64,000 bases of DNA from Aldrovandia affinis (GCA_029706075.1 JAINUG010000196.1:829501-893500), one strand, 5' to 3'. Counted from the stretch's first letter, positions 46,166 to 59,815 are shown. The notes: generated by a model not told the origin, from the letters alone. Numbers and translations are program-made.

Positions 46166-49100
46166 AAATAAATGTTGTATCCTTCATTTAACCTATTTAA
46201 ATGACATAAAATAAATGAAGATATTTTCTCTATTTCTGTATGGCAATATATCCTGTTATTAAAATCAATGGGTTCCACTCTTTCATGTCGTGTTTTGGAA
46301 AGCTTTTATGTTGTCTCAAGTTCAAATCCCAACTGTAATGTAATCACGTTTGACCCAATCTTCACCCGATAATGGGCCAGCCTCCAGCATCAGCCAGATC
46401 TCCAATTTCACAACTCTGTCTACTTGCGTCCTCTCTCACTCACTCTCTTCTTATCTCTTTCTCATTTATATCCCCTCTGCCCCTTTTTCTCTGTCTTTTT
46501 CTCTCACATGTTGGTATTTACAAGTTTGTGAGAAACTCATTTAATCACCATATCTATTCCTCCTTTTGCATCTCTCTTTCGGTCTCTCCATGTCTCTCTC
46601 CCCTCTGTCTTTCATGCCTTTACATTCCTTAAAGTTAAGGACGATTTATTCCAGGCCTTTGTCTTTCATGCTTTCTATGCACACATTCTCAGTGTTTATT
46701 CAACTCTTACATAGTCTGCATGAGCCCAAAAGGAACAAAATGTACTCTGTCAGTGTAAAATGTAGTCCATCGGAGTCGATTTAACACTGACATTTTTTGC
46801 TGTGATCTCCACCTTTTATTTACTTTATTATTATTTCATATTTGTATTTCATTTCCATTTCTTTTTTCCTTTCTTTTCTCTCTTTTTACCTTTAAAATTT
46901 ATTTTATTTTATTCTTCTTCTTATTATTATTAATCCCAACCCTCTGCCACTCTAATTGCATCCCATTTTTCCTGATACTCATATAATCCACTTTCTTGTG
47001 CCAAACAGCACTCAATTTTACAATGATGCTTTATAAAGTTCTTGAATCTCTCAATTCGCAGAGCTTTTATCTCCATCTTTCCATAACAGTTACTACAGCG
47101 CAAATGTCTCCACACATCCTGGACTACACAAGCATGAATTCAACCTCTATTAAAGGACTGTCAGCTCCAGACTATCTGTCCTCTGAAATGTTGGATTTAT
47201 GTTGCACCAGCACTATGATCATCATCTCAGGTCTTCTTCACAAGAGACTCAAATCAGACCCCACAATATTCCATACCCTCCTGCCATTAAAACCCCAACC
47301 CAAGATCCATGCAGTGGCACCACGCTTCACCTGTGCCAGCGCAGATGGCATGAAAGATGCCGCCATGGCGCTGTTTGTATAAGGTGTGTAATTATAGCCC
47401 CACCAGTGAGGGTACTCATTATTGTCGGTTGAAGAGAAGACACCCCTGAACAGAACATTACATCTGCATTGCTGCAGGCAACAGAGATCTTTGATTTAAA
47501 AGTGGGTAAGACCGCATTGGTTATGTACTGTAGTATGGTATGTTTGTGGGGGTGGACTCTTGCCTTCCAGTTCTTCCCTTCCTTATTGTCCACTGCCATC
47601 AGCAAAGGGATGAACAGAAAAAGAACCAAACCAACAAATTGCTTCTAAATATATGTATAAACGGCATATGCAAGTACTACATATGAACAGACAACTAAAG
47701 TGTTCATTTAACATTTTTACATGTTGGATGGCCCATATGAGAGTACACATACCAACTAATGATAAGTAAAGACTCATATTTCAGTGTGTATATCTGAGGT
47801 AAGTATACTTTAATGTCATGCTGGAGCACTGCACTGGAGCCTCCTTACTTAGTAGCACTGCTTACCCTGTATCCCTGCTTTTCCTATAGTTCTGCTCGCC
47901 CCATAGCCCTGGTCCTACTGTAGCTCTGCTCCCCCTGTAACCCTGCTCACCCTGCTCACCCTGCTCCTATACTGCAGCACTGCTCCCACCGTAGTCTTGT
48001 TCACCCTGCAGCCCTGCTCCCCATACAGCCCTGCCCACTCTGAAGTCTCTGTGCACTACATCCAAATGCTGCTGGTTCTTTTTCAACGTATCGAAGCACA
48101 ACGCAACGAGAAAGTTAAAAATAAAACCCTCATCACTGTGGGGATTGAGACATCTCATTAAATCCTTTCCCTTTGTTTTGAATCTGTTCAGCTGTGAACA
48201 TTGCAGTGCCAAATGTGTGCTATTTCCATGGGGTGCCTTTAAAACCTCCACATCCCTGGTTTGCAGGCTTACACTTTCACAGATGAAAAATAATTACAGG
48301 AGGGAAAAAAAGCCTCACAGCTGAGAGAGAATGATAATATTCCTTTTAGCTACCTCCTTTACCAAAAAAGTACAAAGACTGCAATTATGAAAGTGTTTTG
48401 ATACATACATAAAAAAATATGAAAGTGTTTTTATACTGATCAAAGTGAATCTTGTGGAACCTGCTCAGGAATGTTTGCCTAATTTGCATAGATTTTCCCT
48501 CCAATAAGCCCTTTCAGCCCAAACGTCTTAAGCTTAATTAGTGACCGCTCCTGACTTTTATGGACAAGATGAAAGGGCAGTGAAGTATCTAATCATCAAG
48601 CTAATAGGAGGTGAGCGCGAGCGACGTCGCAGCAGAAGACTCCAATTTAATCAAGAGCACCCTGTAGTTTGTGGTAGATTCTAGGCACAGCCTTGGCTCC
48701 GCAATTGAGTGCCATTGCAAATACTTTCCTATAGATAGAACACACAAAATTGATGGGTTCCGACCGAGCAGGGGAAGAGCGCTCTTGCCATTGCTGCGTT
48801 TCAGATCTCTGAGTGAGAGCATGTTTCTAACTTTGATGTCAGGAGGCCTGATCATTTCTGGAATCACAAAGACAAACTCCAGATGTGTTAACTCTACAGA
48901 GTAAATTGAATCAGCCAAGGTTTTTCACTACTTTAAAAGTCATTGCAGTGAACTGTATCTTAAAAGACTCTAGATTCAGCTGAAGTTGTACTGTAAAACT
49001 ATAACTTTGCCACAGGTTTTAATAAGGCGCAATCAACGACTCAGGCTTTTTTTAGTCTGCACTTTCTTTCATCTTTCACTGAGGTCTGATACAGTAGGAA

Positions 49101-49977
49101 AGAGACTCCTCAGATTTTTTTTATGCACCCCTCGGATGTGTCCTGACAGGTTTGTTTATTTTTGTAATCCAAAATCTTTTCTTTCTTTTCCCCCTTTCTT
49201 CCTTTAAGGGATTTTCCATAGAGGCAAATACAGGAGCTGGCTCAAAGAGCCGCATACTGCTGTTGTCTTCAGCAACGGCCCAGCTGCATTTTGTCACCAC
49301 CACAACAAATGCCTCCCTCTCTCCCTGCACACTCTGCCTTGAACATGTGAGCCATGTATGTGGCAGACCGAGCCCATCTGAAAGCAGTTAGCGGGAATCT
49401 CCGCACAAACGATGTGCAGACTGTCCCGATGGTAAATCTATGATGTGGTCAACAAAAGGGCTGGGCTGTCCACGCTGCACCAAGCACCATAGCTGTTGAC
49501 CATGTTGGGAAAACCACAGGCGATCCATATTTACATCTAGCCACTCTCAGTAATGTGTACTGCCCGCTCCTGATAATTGCACCTGCTTGATGCCTGTTGT
49601 GATGTTACAGTATGCTCTTAATCACAGTAATCACATAACAGCAGTCAGTAAAAACTCATTGAAATGGACCAAGGGTGCACCCATGCGAATGGAGTACACA
49701 ATTATTTGATGTTCAGTTTTCTGTAAATATGTGGTCAATTAGCCATGATACAATTTTGTTTAAATCAAACTTTATAGCATGTTATATTTTAAAATATATT
49801 CATTGTGGTCACTTTTATGCATGCAATTATATGGCATATAATGCAATATGTAGGAATATGTAGAACTATATAAAGACATCATGATTTGGGGCAATGGGCT
49901 TTTAACCTGTCAGCAAAGCAGCATTGCATAGTAATTTATTTGTACTGCAATGGTAGGATTTGTTTCAATTATATATA
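46166..49977. other. Intergenic; possible conserved noncoding block
   Basis: 46400-46920 is pyrimidine-rich low-complexity sequence. The remainder is mostly non-repetitive; 48420-48930 has features common in noncoding regulatory DNA (an ATTTGCAT-like octamer near 48484, several TTAAT/TAAT cores), but no direct evidence. No coding exon recognised. Confidence 0.35.
47825..48045 (+). repeat. Degenerate minisatellite (CCCTGCTC...)
   Basis: Roughly ten units of about 18-25 bp built on TAGCCCTGCTC(A/C)CCCTG, such as 47895-47925, 47938-47972 and 48000-48035. Unit length varies. Confidence 0.7.
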
Positions 49978-50881
49978 CACTACCAGTCAAAAGTTTTAGA
50001 ACACCCCCATTTTCCAGTTTTTACTGAAATGTAAGCAGTTCAAGTCCAGTGAACAACCTGAAGTTTTACAAATGTAAGCGGTAAACTGCCAGAGGTTAAA
50101 AAAAAAAAAGTTTAGGTTACCAAAAACTGAAAAATAATGTATATTTTTTGGCAGTGAGTAGTTTCCTACACCATCAAAAGGCACTTGGAAACTGGAGGAA
50201 ACTGACAGGAAATGGTCTGGCAGACCCAAAGCCACAACAAAATTAGAAGACACGTTTCTGAGAGTCAACAGCTTGCGTGATAGGCGGCTCACAGGACAAC
50301 AGCTTCAAGCACAGCTTAACACTGGTCGAAGTAAGGAAGTCTCAGTTTCAACTGTGAAGAGAAGACTTCGAACTGCAGGTTTGACAGGTCGAGTGGCAGA
50401 AAGAAAGCCATTGCTAAGTAATAAAAAGAGGCTTGCCTGGGCCATGAAGCACCGCCAATGGACTACTGAAGACTGGAAGAAGGTCTTATGGACCAATGAA
50501 TCAATTTGAAATCTTGAAATTTTGAAAGGTTTTTGTAGGCCGTTGAGCAGGCGAAAGGATGGTTCCTCAGTGTGTGACACCAACTGTCAAACATGGAGGA
50601 GGAAGCGTGATGGTCTGGGGCTCTTTTGCTGGATCGGCAACTTGCACAGAATGACTATTAACCCACGTTAACCCATTACTTGTTCCCTGAAAAGGGCCTT
50701 TTTTAATAATTCTGAAACTTACATTATTTTTCAGTTTTTGGTAACCTACATTTAAAAAAAAAAATCTCTGGCAGTTTACCGCTTACCTTTGTACCATTTC
50801 AGGTTATTCACTGGACTTGAACTGCTTAAATTTCAGTAAAAACTGAAAATGGGGGTGTTCTAAAACTTTTGACTGGTAGCG
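49978..50881 (+). mobile_element. Tc1-like transposon, TA-flanked, dead
   Basis: Termini CACTACCAGTCAAAAGTTTT (49978) and ...AAAACTTTTGACTGGTAGCG (50881), TA on both sides; extended repeats include TTTACCGCTTAC/GTAAGCGGTAAAC. Transposase from RDRRLTGQQLQAQLNTGRSK through RLAWAMKHRQWTTEDWKKVL to WTNESI and stop at 50507-50509. WTNES replaces WSDES, losing the first catalytic Asp; most of the later catalytic domain is deleted, leaving 904 bp. Confidence 0.9.
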
Positions 50882-50905
50882 TATATACTGTGTATATAAA
50901 TATAT

Positions 50906-51446
50906 TGTGGTGTCCCCAGGGGTTGGGCGACACACACGGACCTTGCAGAGGGCGTAGGCAAGTTAAAGAACACAGAGGAGGCAGTATTCAAAAACAAAAT
51001 AAATTATTTATTCAACTAATAATCTTCTTGACAAACACTACACAAACCAAAGGGCAGGGTATTCGGGAGAATACAAACACAAAGTTCGCAATCTTTATCT
51101 CTTTGTCAGTGTCCAAAATCCAGTTCCGTTATCCAGTCCGTAGTCAATCCAAAGGGGGTCCTCAAACAATCCAATTTCATACACAAACAATCCACTCCAA
51201 AACACTCTTTCCAAATTCTGGCTGGTCAAAGACTTCACAGGTTCTCCAACACACTCAACAGCTCCTTTCCAAACACATACCTACTCCTCTCCCAGTGATG
51301 GAATCAGCCCTTTAAATAGGCCTTGAAATGTCCTTCAGCTGGTCGTTAGTCCCCATTGCTTGACTTAGCTCAGGTGTGACTGTGGCCTGCTGGGAAATGT
51401 AGTGTTTCCTGGCTCCCATGTGTTGTAGGCCAGGCAGCCATTTCCT
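50906..51446 (-). mobile_element. Probable solo LTR, boundaries uncertain
   Basis: Starts TGTGGTGTCCCCAGG right after an AT-rich TATAT (50901-50905), and a TATAT run follows near 51447-51455, so the TSD is ambiguous. The minus strand has TATA-like GGCCTATTTAAAGGGC (51310-51325), like the LTR at 39320. Composition (CCAAA/ACACA-rich, no ORF) resembles the other LTRs, but no CA end adjoins the candidate TSD. Confidence 0.5.
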
Positions 51447-51477
51447 TATATATATATAATTATTCCCTTTTTTTCTT

Positions 51478-51725
51478 AGCCAATACTCTTGTCCAGGGTG
51501 CTTTACATGGCCAACATGAAATATTATCCATATATCCATTATACAGTTGGATATTTATTGAAGCCTTTCAGGCAGGTAACTCAGAGGTGCTGCAGCAGTG
51601 CCAGACCCTGGGTTTAAGCCTACCGCACTCTGGCTATTCGTCCAGCTCCTTTCTTGTATTCTTCCATACTCTTCATACCTTAATGCACTTATCGCTACAC
51701 CACACTGCCAGCCACACACCATCCC
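51478..51725 (-). repeat. SINE family B copy, degenerate, inverted
   Basis: AATACTCTTGTCCAGGGTGC (51482) is a decayed inverted GGATA tail. TTATACAGTTGGATATTTAT, TTCAGGCAGGTAAC, CTGCAGCAGTGCCAG and CCACACTGCCAGCC follow in the same order as the copy at 45112-45335. Confidence 0.65.
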
Positions 51726-54375
51726 AGTACTGGCACTCCAATGTAGCAGTAAGTAAGTAGTAGGTAGTAGTAGGTTCATTTCATTTTATGGCAGTTTCCA
51801 ATGGGAGATGTTTCCAATGGGAGATGTGCTTGTCTTTGAGTTTCACTGCAGCGTTATGTATATGCTGGAGTGTACATGCGCAAGATGATGGCAGTTGAAG
51901 CAGACTGCAGCCCAGAACTATATGAGAGGAGTCGGGGCAACCCTGTCCAGTCGACAACACAACTGGTTTGCAACAAAAGCATTAAAATCAATGGTCATGG
52001 AGTGAGCGGTCTTCTCAGCTACACTCTACCAAGAATACCGTGCTCTTAATGTCTTTTTCATTTCCAGCTGGTTTTTAGCTTTTCTATTCTTTTCCGACAA
52101 GTCCTCCCCACACACTGAAACACTACCGTGTTATATAGAAATACCTTATTCTGTAAACACAGCCAATAAAACATGATTTTCTTTCCTGATGTTTAATTGG
52201 TACCTTGGGGTTATAGTAAATGTGGATCGTTCCACAAACAGGAATCTTTTTTTTTTGGGGGGGATCATTATTCTGCAGTTGAATCGCATGCACTCTGCCT
52301 GTGAGCAACTAAGGTGATAGTTGGAGGAACTAATGTAGCAGTAACGAGAGGAACACATGACTTAAACCCACCACGTTTCCTGTGGAAACATTCTGCACAT
52401 TCCCGGGACATAGACGACAGATGACATACAGTAGCTGAGGCCAAGGCTTGAATCAGCAACCTTTAGGCCCAGTCTATGCTAGTTACCTAGTTACCTGCCT
52501 TTACCATTTTAGCCACTCAGGAGCCCTTTGCCTAAATGTTAGTAAATAAAGTTAGATAAGGGTATTGGTTTTGTAAGGAGAAGGACAGTAGTCCATCTGG
52601 GCAGGAAAGGGACTGTACCTGGAGTTCTGTCCTATAGCATTGTGGTTAATCCCCTGGTTAAACAAACTGATTTTCAAATGATGGTGATGAAAAAAAATAC
52701 CTGGACCAACATTGTGGGTAAGCCAGAAATCAATTATGTAAAAAAATGTGAGAATGCTCCTTTAAGCATGTGTTCCTTCTTATTTTCCCCCATGACTATG
52801 ACAAAGTTTTTTTTGCCCATGCTTTGACTGCTGACCTCACAATGTGGTGTAACAGCAGCTAAATTATCAGTTGCTTAGATGTTTAGTTCAAAGCCAAGTA
52901 CAAACAAAAATAGACTGATGTGATTGAACTCCAGCCCAGATACACAAACACTCAAACACACATACACACACGTAGGCCTGGATTCAGTCACCATTTGTTC
53001 TTAAATTTGATTAAAGTCAAGTGTACATTTTTTTACAAAAAGAATGTAAAAACATTTTTTTCCTTTAATTTTAAAGATCACTGAGTTCAGCAAAATGTAT
53101 TTGTGAAGAAAAAGACTTGAATTATATTGTGAGTTACAGTTAAGGACAAATGTTGAATCCAGTGCCACAGACACAGACACATCCCTGATAAAAGTGCTAA
53201 CAGACACAGTGACAGACTGCCACATCAGCCATGGCTCCTGACAGGAAGCCGAGGATATAAAAGTCTTCCAGGCTACTCCCTCTCTATCAAGCAGGCCCAC
53301 GCTCCTGGAACTCAGCTCAGCTCCATGCTCCAACCCCCCGCCCCACACACACACTCCCCCGCACCTCCACCCCTGCTCGGACAGGCAGGACCTCCATCCG
53401 TTGGGCTTGAGTCAGACACGTGGATGTATTAACGGCTCTGGAGCAGCCAAATTGTAGACCCATTGGGACCATAAGAAAGAGACAACCCCCGCTCCGGTCT
53501 CCTGTCCCTCCTCTCACATCTGTCTGGAATAAAGATTAAGGCACTCAGTTATATCACATGCTTTCCTGTTACAGAAGCCGAAGTCTCACTCATGGGGTTT
53601 AAACCAAAAAAAAAAAAATCTTGCCAAATTCTTTTTTTTTTTTTTTTTTTTTTTAAAGCTGAACATTCCAAGTCTCAAATACATCCCAGCTTCGTTGAGC
53701 TGAATTTGCACTCTGCTGTGTAAAAAAAAAAGAACTTTCAACAAATGTTACGTGTGGTTGTGTGATTAGTGTGTCATCTTTGATTCTCGCCTGAGCTAGC
53801 CTGGCAAAGACGCAGGACTGATGTTTAGTGTGCGCATTCAAAATAAAAGGGTCTACACTGCAAATATCACACTATCATTTTGGGCCAGTCCCCCCAGGAG
53901 GCTGAGGAGCAGAGCTTGATGGACAGGGAACTGGAGCACTGCTGTTTGCCGAGATGGGAGCTGTGACTTCTCATCTGCACGCCCGTGTGACAGGCCTCTG
54001 TGTTCCTGTCATAAACACCTCCCTGGCAAGTGTCAGGGGATGAGATTTTGAAAGATTTCTTTTCCGCCACAAATAGGCCTGCAGGCGCTCTGCCCGCATC
54101 GCCCTACTCTGCTGACGTGTGTCCCCCGCAGCCCAAGCCCTACATCTGCACTGACTCCAAGCAGTCTGGAGACAAGAGGCTGCTGGACAGAGTGGAGGCA
54201 CCACAACCACACAGTGGTCATTAGCCGCCATTGCCGGACGCGGCAACCGGGGAAGTCGCCAACCAGGGAAGTCGGCACCCGACGCCAGGCGGCACCCTGA
54301 GGGTACGCCCAGGCTAATGACTTGCTTAGCTAACAAAGGGCTGTCTGGAAGATCTTGTTCATTTTTATATATGGT
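51726..54375. other. Intergenic, nothing firmly recognised
   Basis: 52290-52510 may hold a heavily decayed SINE (CTTGAATCAGCAACC, CATTTTAGCCACTCAGGAG). A T run lies at 53631-53655 and a GC-rich patch at 54220-54300. No exon recognised. Confidence 0.35.
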
Positions 54376-54520
54376 CCATTCCTATACAGCTGGATGTTTT
54401 ACAGGGGAAACTCAGGTTAAGTACCTGGCTCAAGGGCATGCAATGGCTCCACCTGGGAATTCAACTTGTTGCTTTGGGTTACAAGCCCAGGTCCTTAACT
54501 GTGCCATGTCACACTAAATG
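54376..54520 (-). repeat. SINE family B fragment, inverted
   Basis: TACAGCTGGATGTTTTACAG, CTCAGGTTAAGTACCTGGCT, CACCTGGGAATTCAAC and TTACAAGCCCAGGTCCTTAA align with the right two-thirds of the copy at 45112-45335; the tail is missing. Confidence 0.7.
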
Positions 54521-54962
54521 CAGTGTCAACATTTGGAACTCACTTGCTTAAGTGGCTTCCACATTTGCTATGCATCCAGTCTGCAGAACGAACACTGATC
54601 TGTTTTAATGAGGATTTGGGGGTTTTCGCTGAGGTTTTGGCAACCCTGAAACATGGGCTTTGATATTTTTGGGGGACCAATTTTCCGGGAGAGCCTGGAT
54701 CTCCAGGACAAGGGGACATCTTTGTTCCTACATTGAACACAGGAATGTGACACCAGGGTTCCTGCTCTTTGGGCCTGAGTCAAACTCAGATGTCCAGTGA
54801 ATTGGCTGAATTGTCTATATATTCATGAATATTCAGAGGCTGCAGCTATTTGCAAAATGATGACAAAATATTGCAAAATCATGACAAAAATATAAAACAA
54901 AGAGAATGAAAGAATTCAATTATTAGATTGAAATCATTTCAAAGATGAAATGCCATGATGTT

Positions 54963-55178
54963 CTGCAGCAATGTAGTACAATGGTTAGGGAACTAATTGA
55001 TTAGATGTAACGCAAAATTTGCAGGTTAAGTGGTGTACTGCTGTTGTACCCTTGAGCAAGGTACTTCATTTGAATGGCCTCAGTAAATATCCAGCTGTAT
55101 AAATAGATTGTATGTAAATAAATCTTAACTGTGTATATTGTTCTGGATAAGACTGTATACTAAATGTCTATAATTAAG
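54963..55178 (+). repeat. SINE family B copy
   Basis: Head TAGTACAATGGTTAGGGAAC (from 54973), body TTGTACCCTTGAGCAAGGTA and ATCCAGCTGTATAAATAGAT, decayed tail TGTTCTGGATAAGACTGTAT then CTAAATGTC. Same order as 45112-45335 on the opposite strand. Confidence 0.75.
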
Positions 55179-55473
55179 AAATCACAAGCAGAATATAGAG
55201 TGAAGAAAAATTATGCAAACTCACAGATCCCTGTGATTCAATCGATCCACAGATCAAGTTTAATCAACCCCAGTCCCTTCATGTTATCAGTGATTCACTT
55301 TGAACCAATCAAAGTGTTTTCCACTGGGACAAAGTCCTGGTCAGTGAAGGACAACATAGAGTAGCTCCACTTGTTCATGAATCCTCAATCTCCCACCACT
55401 GCTGGCGGACCACAATGATGGCCATGACCGTTCCATCAAAGTGCAAAATTTAAAAAAGAACTGAAGCACTTGT

Positions 55474-55482
55474 GCGTGTGTG

Positions 55483-55516
<34 letters not shown>

Positions 55517-55550
55517 TTGTGTGTGCAAGGGCTTGTGTGTGTGTGTTTAC
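55474..55550 (+). repeat. (GT)n microsatellite
   Basis: Two GT runs separated by GGGTTTGTG; the longer is about 15 units (55484-55514). Confidence 0.9.
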
Positions 55551-58500
55551 CTAAACTTACTTACAGCTGCACAACAAACAGATGCCTGCGTGCCACAGCC
55601 TGCGTAGCTTCACACACACACTAGCCTCTGCAGCAGCTGAGAAGGCCAGAAGTACATTGTATAAAACACAAACATCAATTAAACACACACACACATTTAC
55701 TTCTTTAATTCTTTTGTTATTCTACCTCTCTTTGTTCTCCATTTCACGGCCTCCCACAGGAGCTCACGTTGTTCATCCTGTGATGCAATGGTACAGTTAT
55801 GACTCACCCACAACGATTACGCCATGCTTTGCCTCTGTGATAAGAGACTTCGGCCAAACTAATCTGTAATTATTACAATAGTAAAAGTTAAATATACTTG
55901 TCGCAGGCTTGCGCACCGAGCAGAAATACCCAGTTTAAACAGATCACTGTGGTGTAAACTTGATGTGCCAGAAGTAGCCCCCCAGCCCAACCAATCCCCC
56001 AGCATTCAGACAGCTGCTGTAAATCAATGACACAAAGGGGGACCCCCCCATGCCTGGGAGAGAGAGGCCCTCACCAGGGCACAGGGAGGCCTGGTAACAC
56101 CCCCCCGACACACACACAAACACACCCCCTTGCTGCCCTACCCACAATCAAGGGGCAAACCCACTCAGCTAGAAACTGCTTATCATTTCAGCTTCTGAAT
56201 TAAATAAAAGCCTTTACAACTGACTTTTACATTTCAGGGACACACACAAAAACACAGGCATTATTGCCAATTGTTCAAATCATACTAGGAAGTAAGTCTG
56301 TCCTGTCCAATTTTGATGTGGTATACTTTTTACCGTGTTTGTCAATGTTATTTTCAATGTGTCTAATTATGTTACTCTAATGACTGGTGTCATTTGATAG
56401 TTTGTTTTCGTGCCCTTTGGCATTGAGAGGCACACAGTCAGGCAGTGATGAGCAAAGCACCATTTGCACAGAAAAGTTGGAGTCAGCAGTTCCAGAGGCC
56501 CCCCAATAAATATTTGTTTAAAGAATACCTCAAATCAGACCTCACAGTTCCCAATGTAGTCTTTATGTTTTACTGGGAGATTTATTTCACCACAAACATT
56601 TAATATTCTATCAGGCATAAGTGAAGATCTCTTATGAAGAAGAGTGAGACACAAAGGAAATTCCAATTAAAATAATCATTGTTTTGAATATTTGACTATT
56701 TGCAAGTATCATATCCCATTCTTTATTTGAATTATATTTATAGAACATCAGTCATCTTTCTTGAAATACAATTTCATATCACAAATTGATAAGATTGCAC
56801 AACATTTCCTTGAATAACTCATTATTTTTAATGAACATTTGGTCATTTTCAACACTTCATGTTACAGGATGCTCATTTGAATGTTTTCACTCCTCTCTGC
56901 CTATTAGTCAGGACCTCATATATTTAGCCCTTGGAACATGGAACTGCAAAATAGATTTTTCTGCCTTTACAAAAATAGAAGCAAGAAATGCTTTTTAAAA
57001 AAGGAGGATAATAGATAAGTTAAGGACAGGGCACAGATCCACAGCTGTGTTATGGCTATGAAGATGCACAGATTTGCCTGGGTGAGCCTACAAGTCAGGT
57101 ACAATACCAGGGTGTGAATTCCCAGGTCTTGCATATGGAATGAAAACAATCCCTATGGTTACCTCAACACTGTCCCGTAGAATAGCAAGCTCTTTCGCCC
57201 TATTTCCCATATCTGATGTGTCACATTCTGTGTTTCTCAAAACATGATGTATTTCTTCAAATGTAAAGCAGTGATACCACCAGCAGCATATGGGGATGTG
57301 AGAAATATGGCCCCAGATCACTAAAAGAATCCCACATTCCTAAGGGGAATTCGTACAGTCTGTGAGGCAGTAATTTACCACGGTCTCTCCACTCTCAAAT
57401 CATGTTAGCTTCTGTTACACTGCTGCCCCGCTTGGTTTCTCCATACATCCACACATGCAATAAAACAAGATTTATAGTTTTTGTGTCACTGATCAGGCCT
57501 TAAATCACCAAAGGAGGCACTCCCCAAACCATCCCTCCAGCTGGTGAATACAAACAAGCGTTTCAGCATTCACGGCATTAGCAAAAACATCTCTAAAAGC
57601 ATGCACGCATGTGGGGCTAAATGATCACGCCTCACACATCCTCTGCAACAAGGGCCCATGTTTCATCAGCATTAGGCCTGTACCATATCTTAGCAGAAAG
57701 TTCTCAGGTGGGTTTTTCTCTTTAGGTTTATGTTTTTTGGCCCCCAGGTGCTAGTTTTGGTTCGGTGGCCGAGCATGCAGAGCGCAAGGAGGGCAGATCG
57801 GCTTGATTGCACAGCGGCGCATGCACAACGTGCAACAAATGCTGCGTGACACAACAAAAGGCTGCTGCATGGGGGCAGGGTGGAGATCTGCATCTTTAAG
57901 TGAGGCGGGGGGGGGGATTGTTTTTACTCTTCCCAGCCGTTCCTGTGGAGAACCACGAATGACCTGAGTCTGTACCCAGCACACAGCAGGTGACACAGAC
58001 ACTCTGGCTTTGTCCTGCCGATGTCCCCCTCAAAGACCCATAATTTAACACTTTTATGGTGCTGCAGCACTGGCTGAAAGTGCTCCGTTGTTCCAGAAGT
58101 GAGAGAGCCCTCGCTGGCTCGCATTTCGGGAACAACGGCTTGTTGGTTTTTAGACACAGAGGCTTCGGTCTTATACATTTTTATGACTGCTGCGTTACTG
58201 ACTGTGTGGTTAATCATAAACACCCACCGCCTGTTCAGTGAATCACCTCTTCATTTACCAGCCAAATAACCGTAAATAAGCTCCACACTTTGAAATCATT
58301 GTTACACAATAAAGTCATTAAGGGAAGGGGAAAATAATGATGCATGCGCTCTCACAGTCTGCAGAAGCAAAGCCAAATCCAAGCAAATGATACAGGCTCA
58401 TGTATCATTTCAGGCCTTTCTGAGTCTAAAAATGTAGTTACGACAACAAAGATTTGGCCACAATTCCTCTCTATTCTCAAAACTCCATTCAAGTGCCTTT

Positions 58501-59534
58501 TCAAGCTAGCTGGCCCAAATCAGATCTAAGAAATTATATCTGTGGAACAGGTGATCACTTCTTTCAGTATCTGAATATAAACCTTTGTTAAACAAGAACA
58601 GGTTCAACAAGTAAACATGCACAACCAGCATGTACAAATGCAAAGTGTTGCATCATGAAAGTTCTAACCATACATAACTGAATCATGATTTTATTTAAGT
58701 ATTTTTGACCATGCCATTGCTATATGATTGCAGTTGAGATATTGTTTGCCTGCTGAACGGGAAGATGGGGCATTTTCCTTTTTGGGGGGGAGGTGGCCTC
58801 TGTTTGCTCAGCCATCCTCCTCTCCTGTGGTTTATCCTCTGCCTGACCACGGCCTACAAGCCCAGCTGGTAGTGTTTGCTCAGGTTCAAAGTCGATGTTT
58901 ACTTTCCCCTCCGGAGGAGTGGTTGGGCACTTGGCCCCAGCAGTGGGCATAGAGTCTAATGTGGGGTCAGTAACACAGAGGGCCCAGCATGCATATCACC
59001 AGCTGAAGATGATAAGAACTCTGATAAGTCACCTTGATCATCAAAAGAGATCTGATATTTATCATGAGACTGATAACCACAAACAATTAAATTATGTGTG
59101 TGTGTGTGTTTGGTGTGAATGTGCCTGTTTGAACATCCCTGTTGTGCATCTGCAGTTTCAAAAGTTCAGGGACCTTGAAAAAGAAAATGTCCAAATCATT
59201 GTTATAATTAAACATAGGATTATTCAGCACAGCTAACAAAATGTCCTCACAATGTTACTTTGACTCAGATGTGTAACATGTTATGTAACGTCTTGATAAT
59301 GTGGATGTAGTTTATTCTCTGTATGTTTTAGGTGGGACATACAACGATTGGCTGTCCTTCTGGGGGGGAAACCCAAACACAAGGAAAGCAACACCTATTA
59401 CTTCGACAGCTGTTTCTAATCAGCATCCAAGTAAACATATTATCCAATTTAACAGGAGGCAAGGATTGCACTGCATGGTGTACGGTCACATCTTTCAAAC
59501 TAAAAAAAGTAGGCTCATGCTTTCAATCAGCTCA
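55551..59534. other. Intergenic with possible noncoding regulatory DNA
   Basis: No exon or transposon recognised. 57900-58280 is non-repetitive and dense in homeobox- and forkhead-like cores (TTAATCATAAACA near 58210), as often seen in conserved elements; this is impression only. A short (GT)n lies at 59095-59110. Confidence 0.35.
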
Positions 59535-59815
59535 AATTAAAAGTTCTTGGCACAGTGATGTGTCCCAAGGTTTGAAATATAGTCCTTGTGCCAGTGCTGA
59601 TTATGGTCAGCAGCAAATAACTAGTCATAGGGTTGCCCAGGGAGGGAAAGTATAAGTCTGCTGGGTTGTCCCTTTCTCATCACACTTTGGTCGATCAGGT
59701 GCTTGCTATTCTCAACCCCAGATGCTCTATCTCTAGAGCTGAGGATATAAGTCTGGCATGTGAGGCTAGATACCTGCAGTCTTCCTGTGCCAGCTGACCA
59801 TAAAATAAAATACTT
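59535..59815 (+). repeat. SINE family A copy, degenerate
   Basis: CACAGTGATGTGTCCCAAGG and TTGCCCAGGGAGGGAAAGT match 42770 and 42870 respectively. The end has TCTTCCTGTGCCAGCTGACC, like TCTACCTGTGGCAGCTGC at 43682. Confidence 0.6.

Noticed and set aside
54030-54336. Possible exon in the GC-rich patch with overlapping frames on both strands
   Set aside because: No recognisable protein, no splice-site support, and frames on both strands of similar quality.
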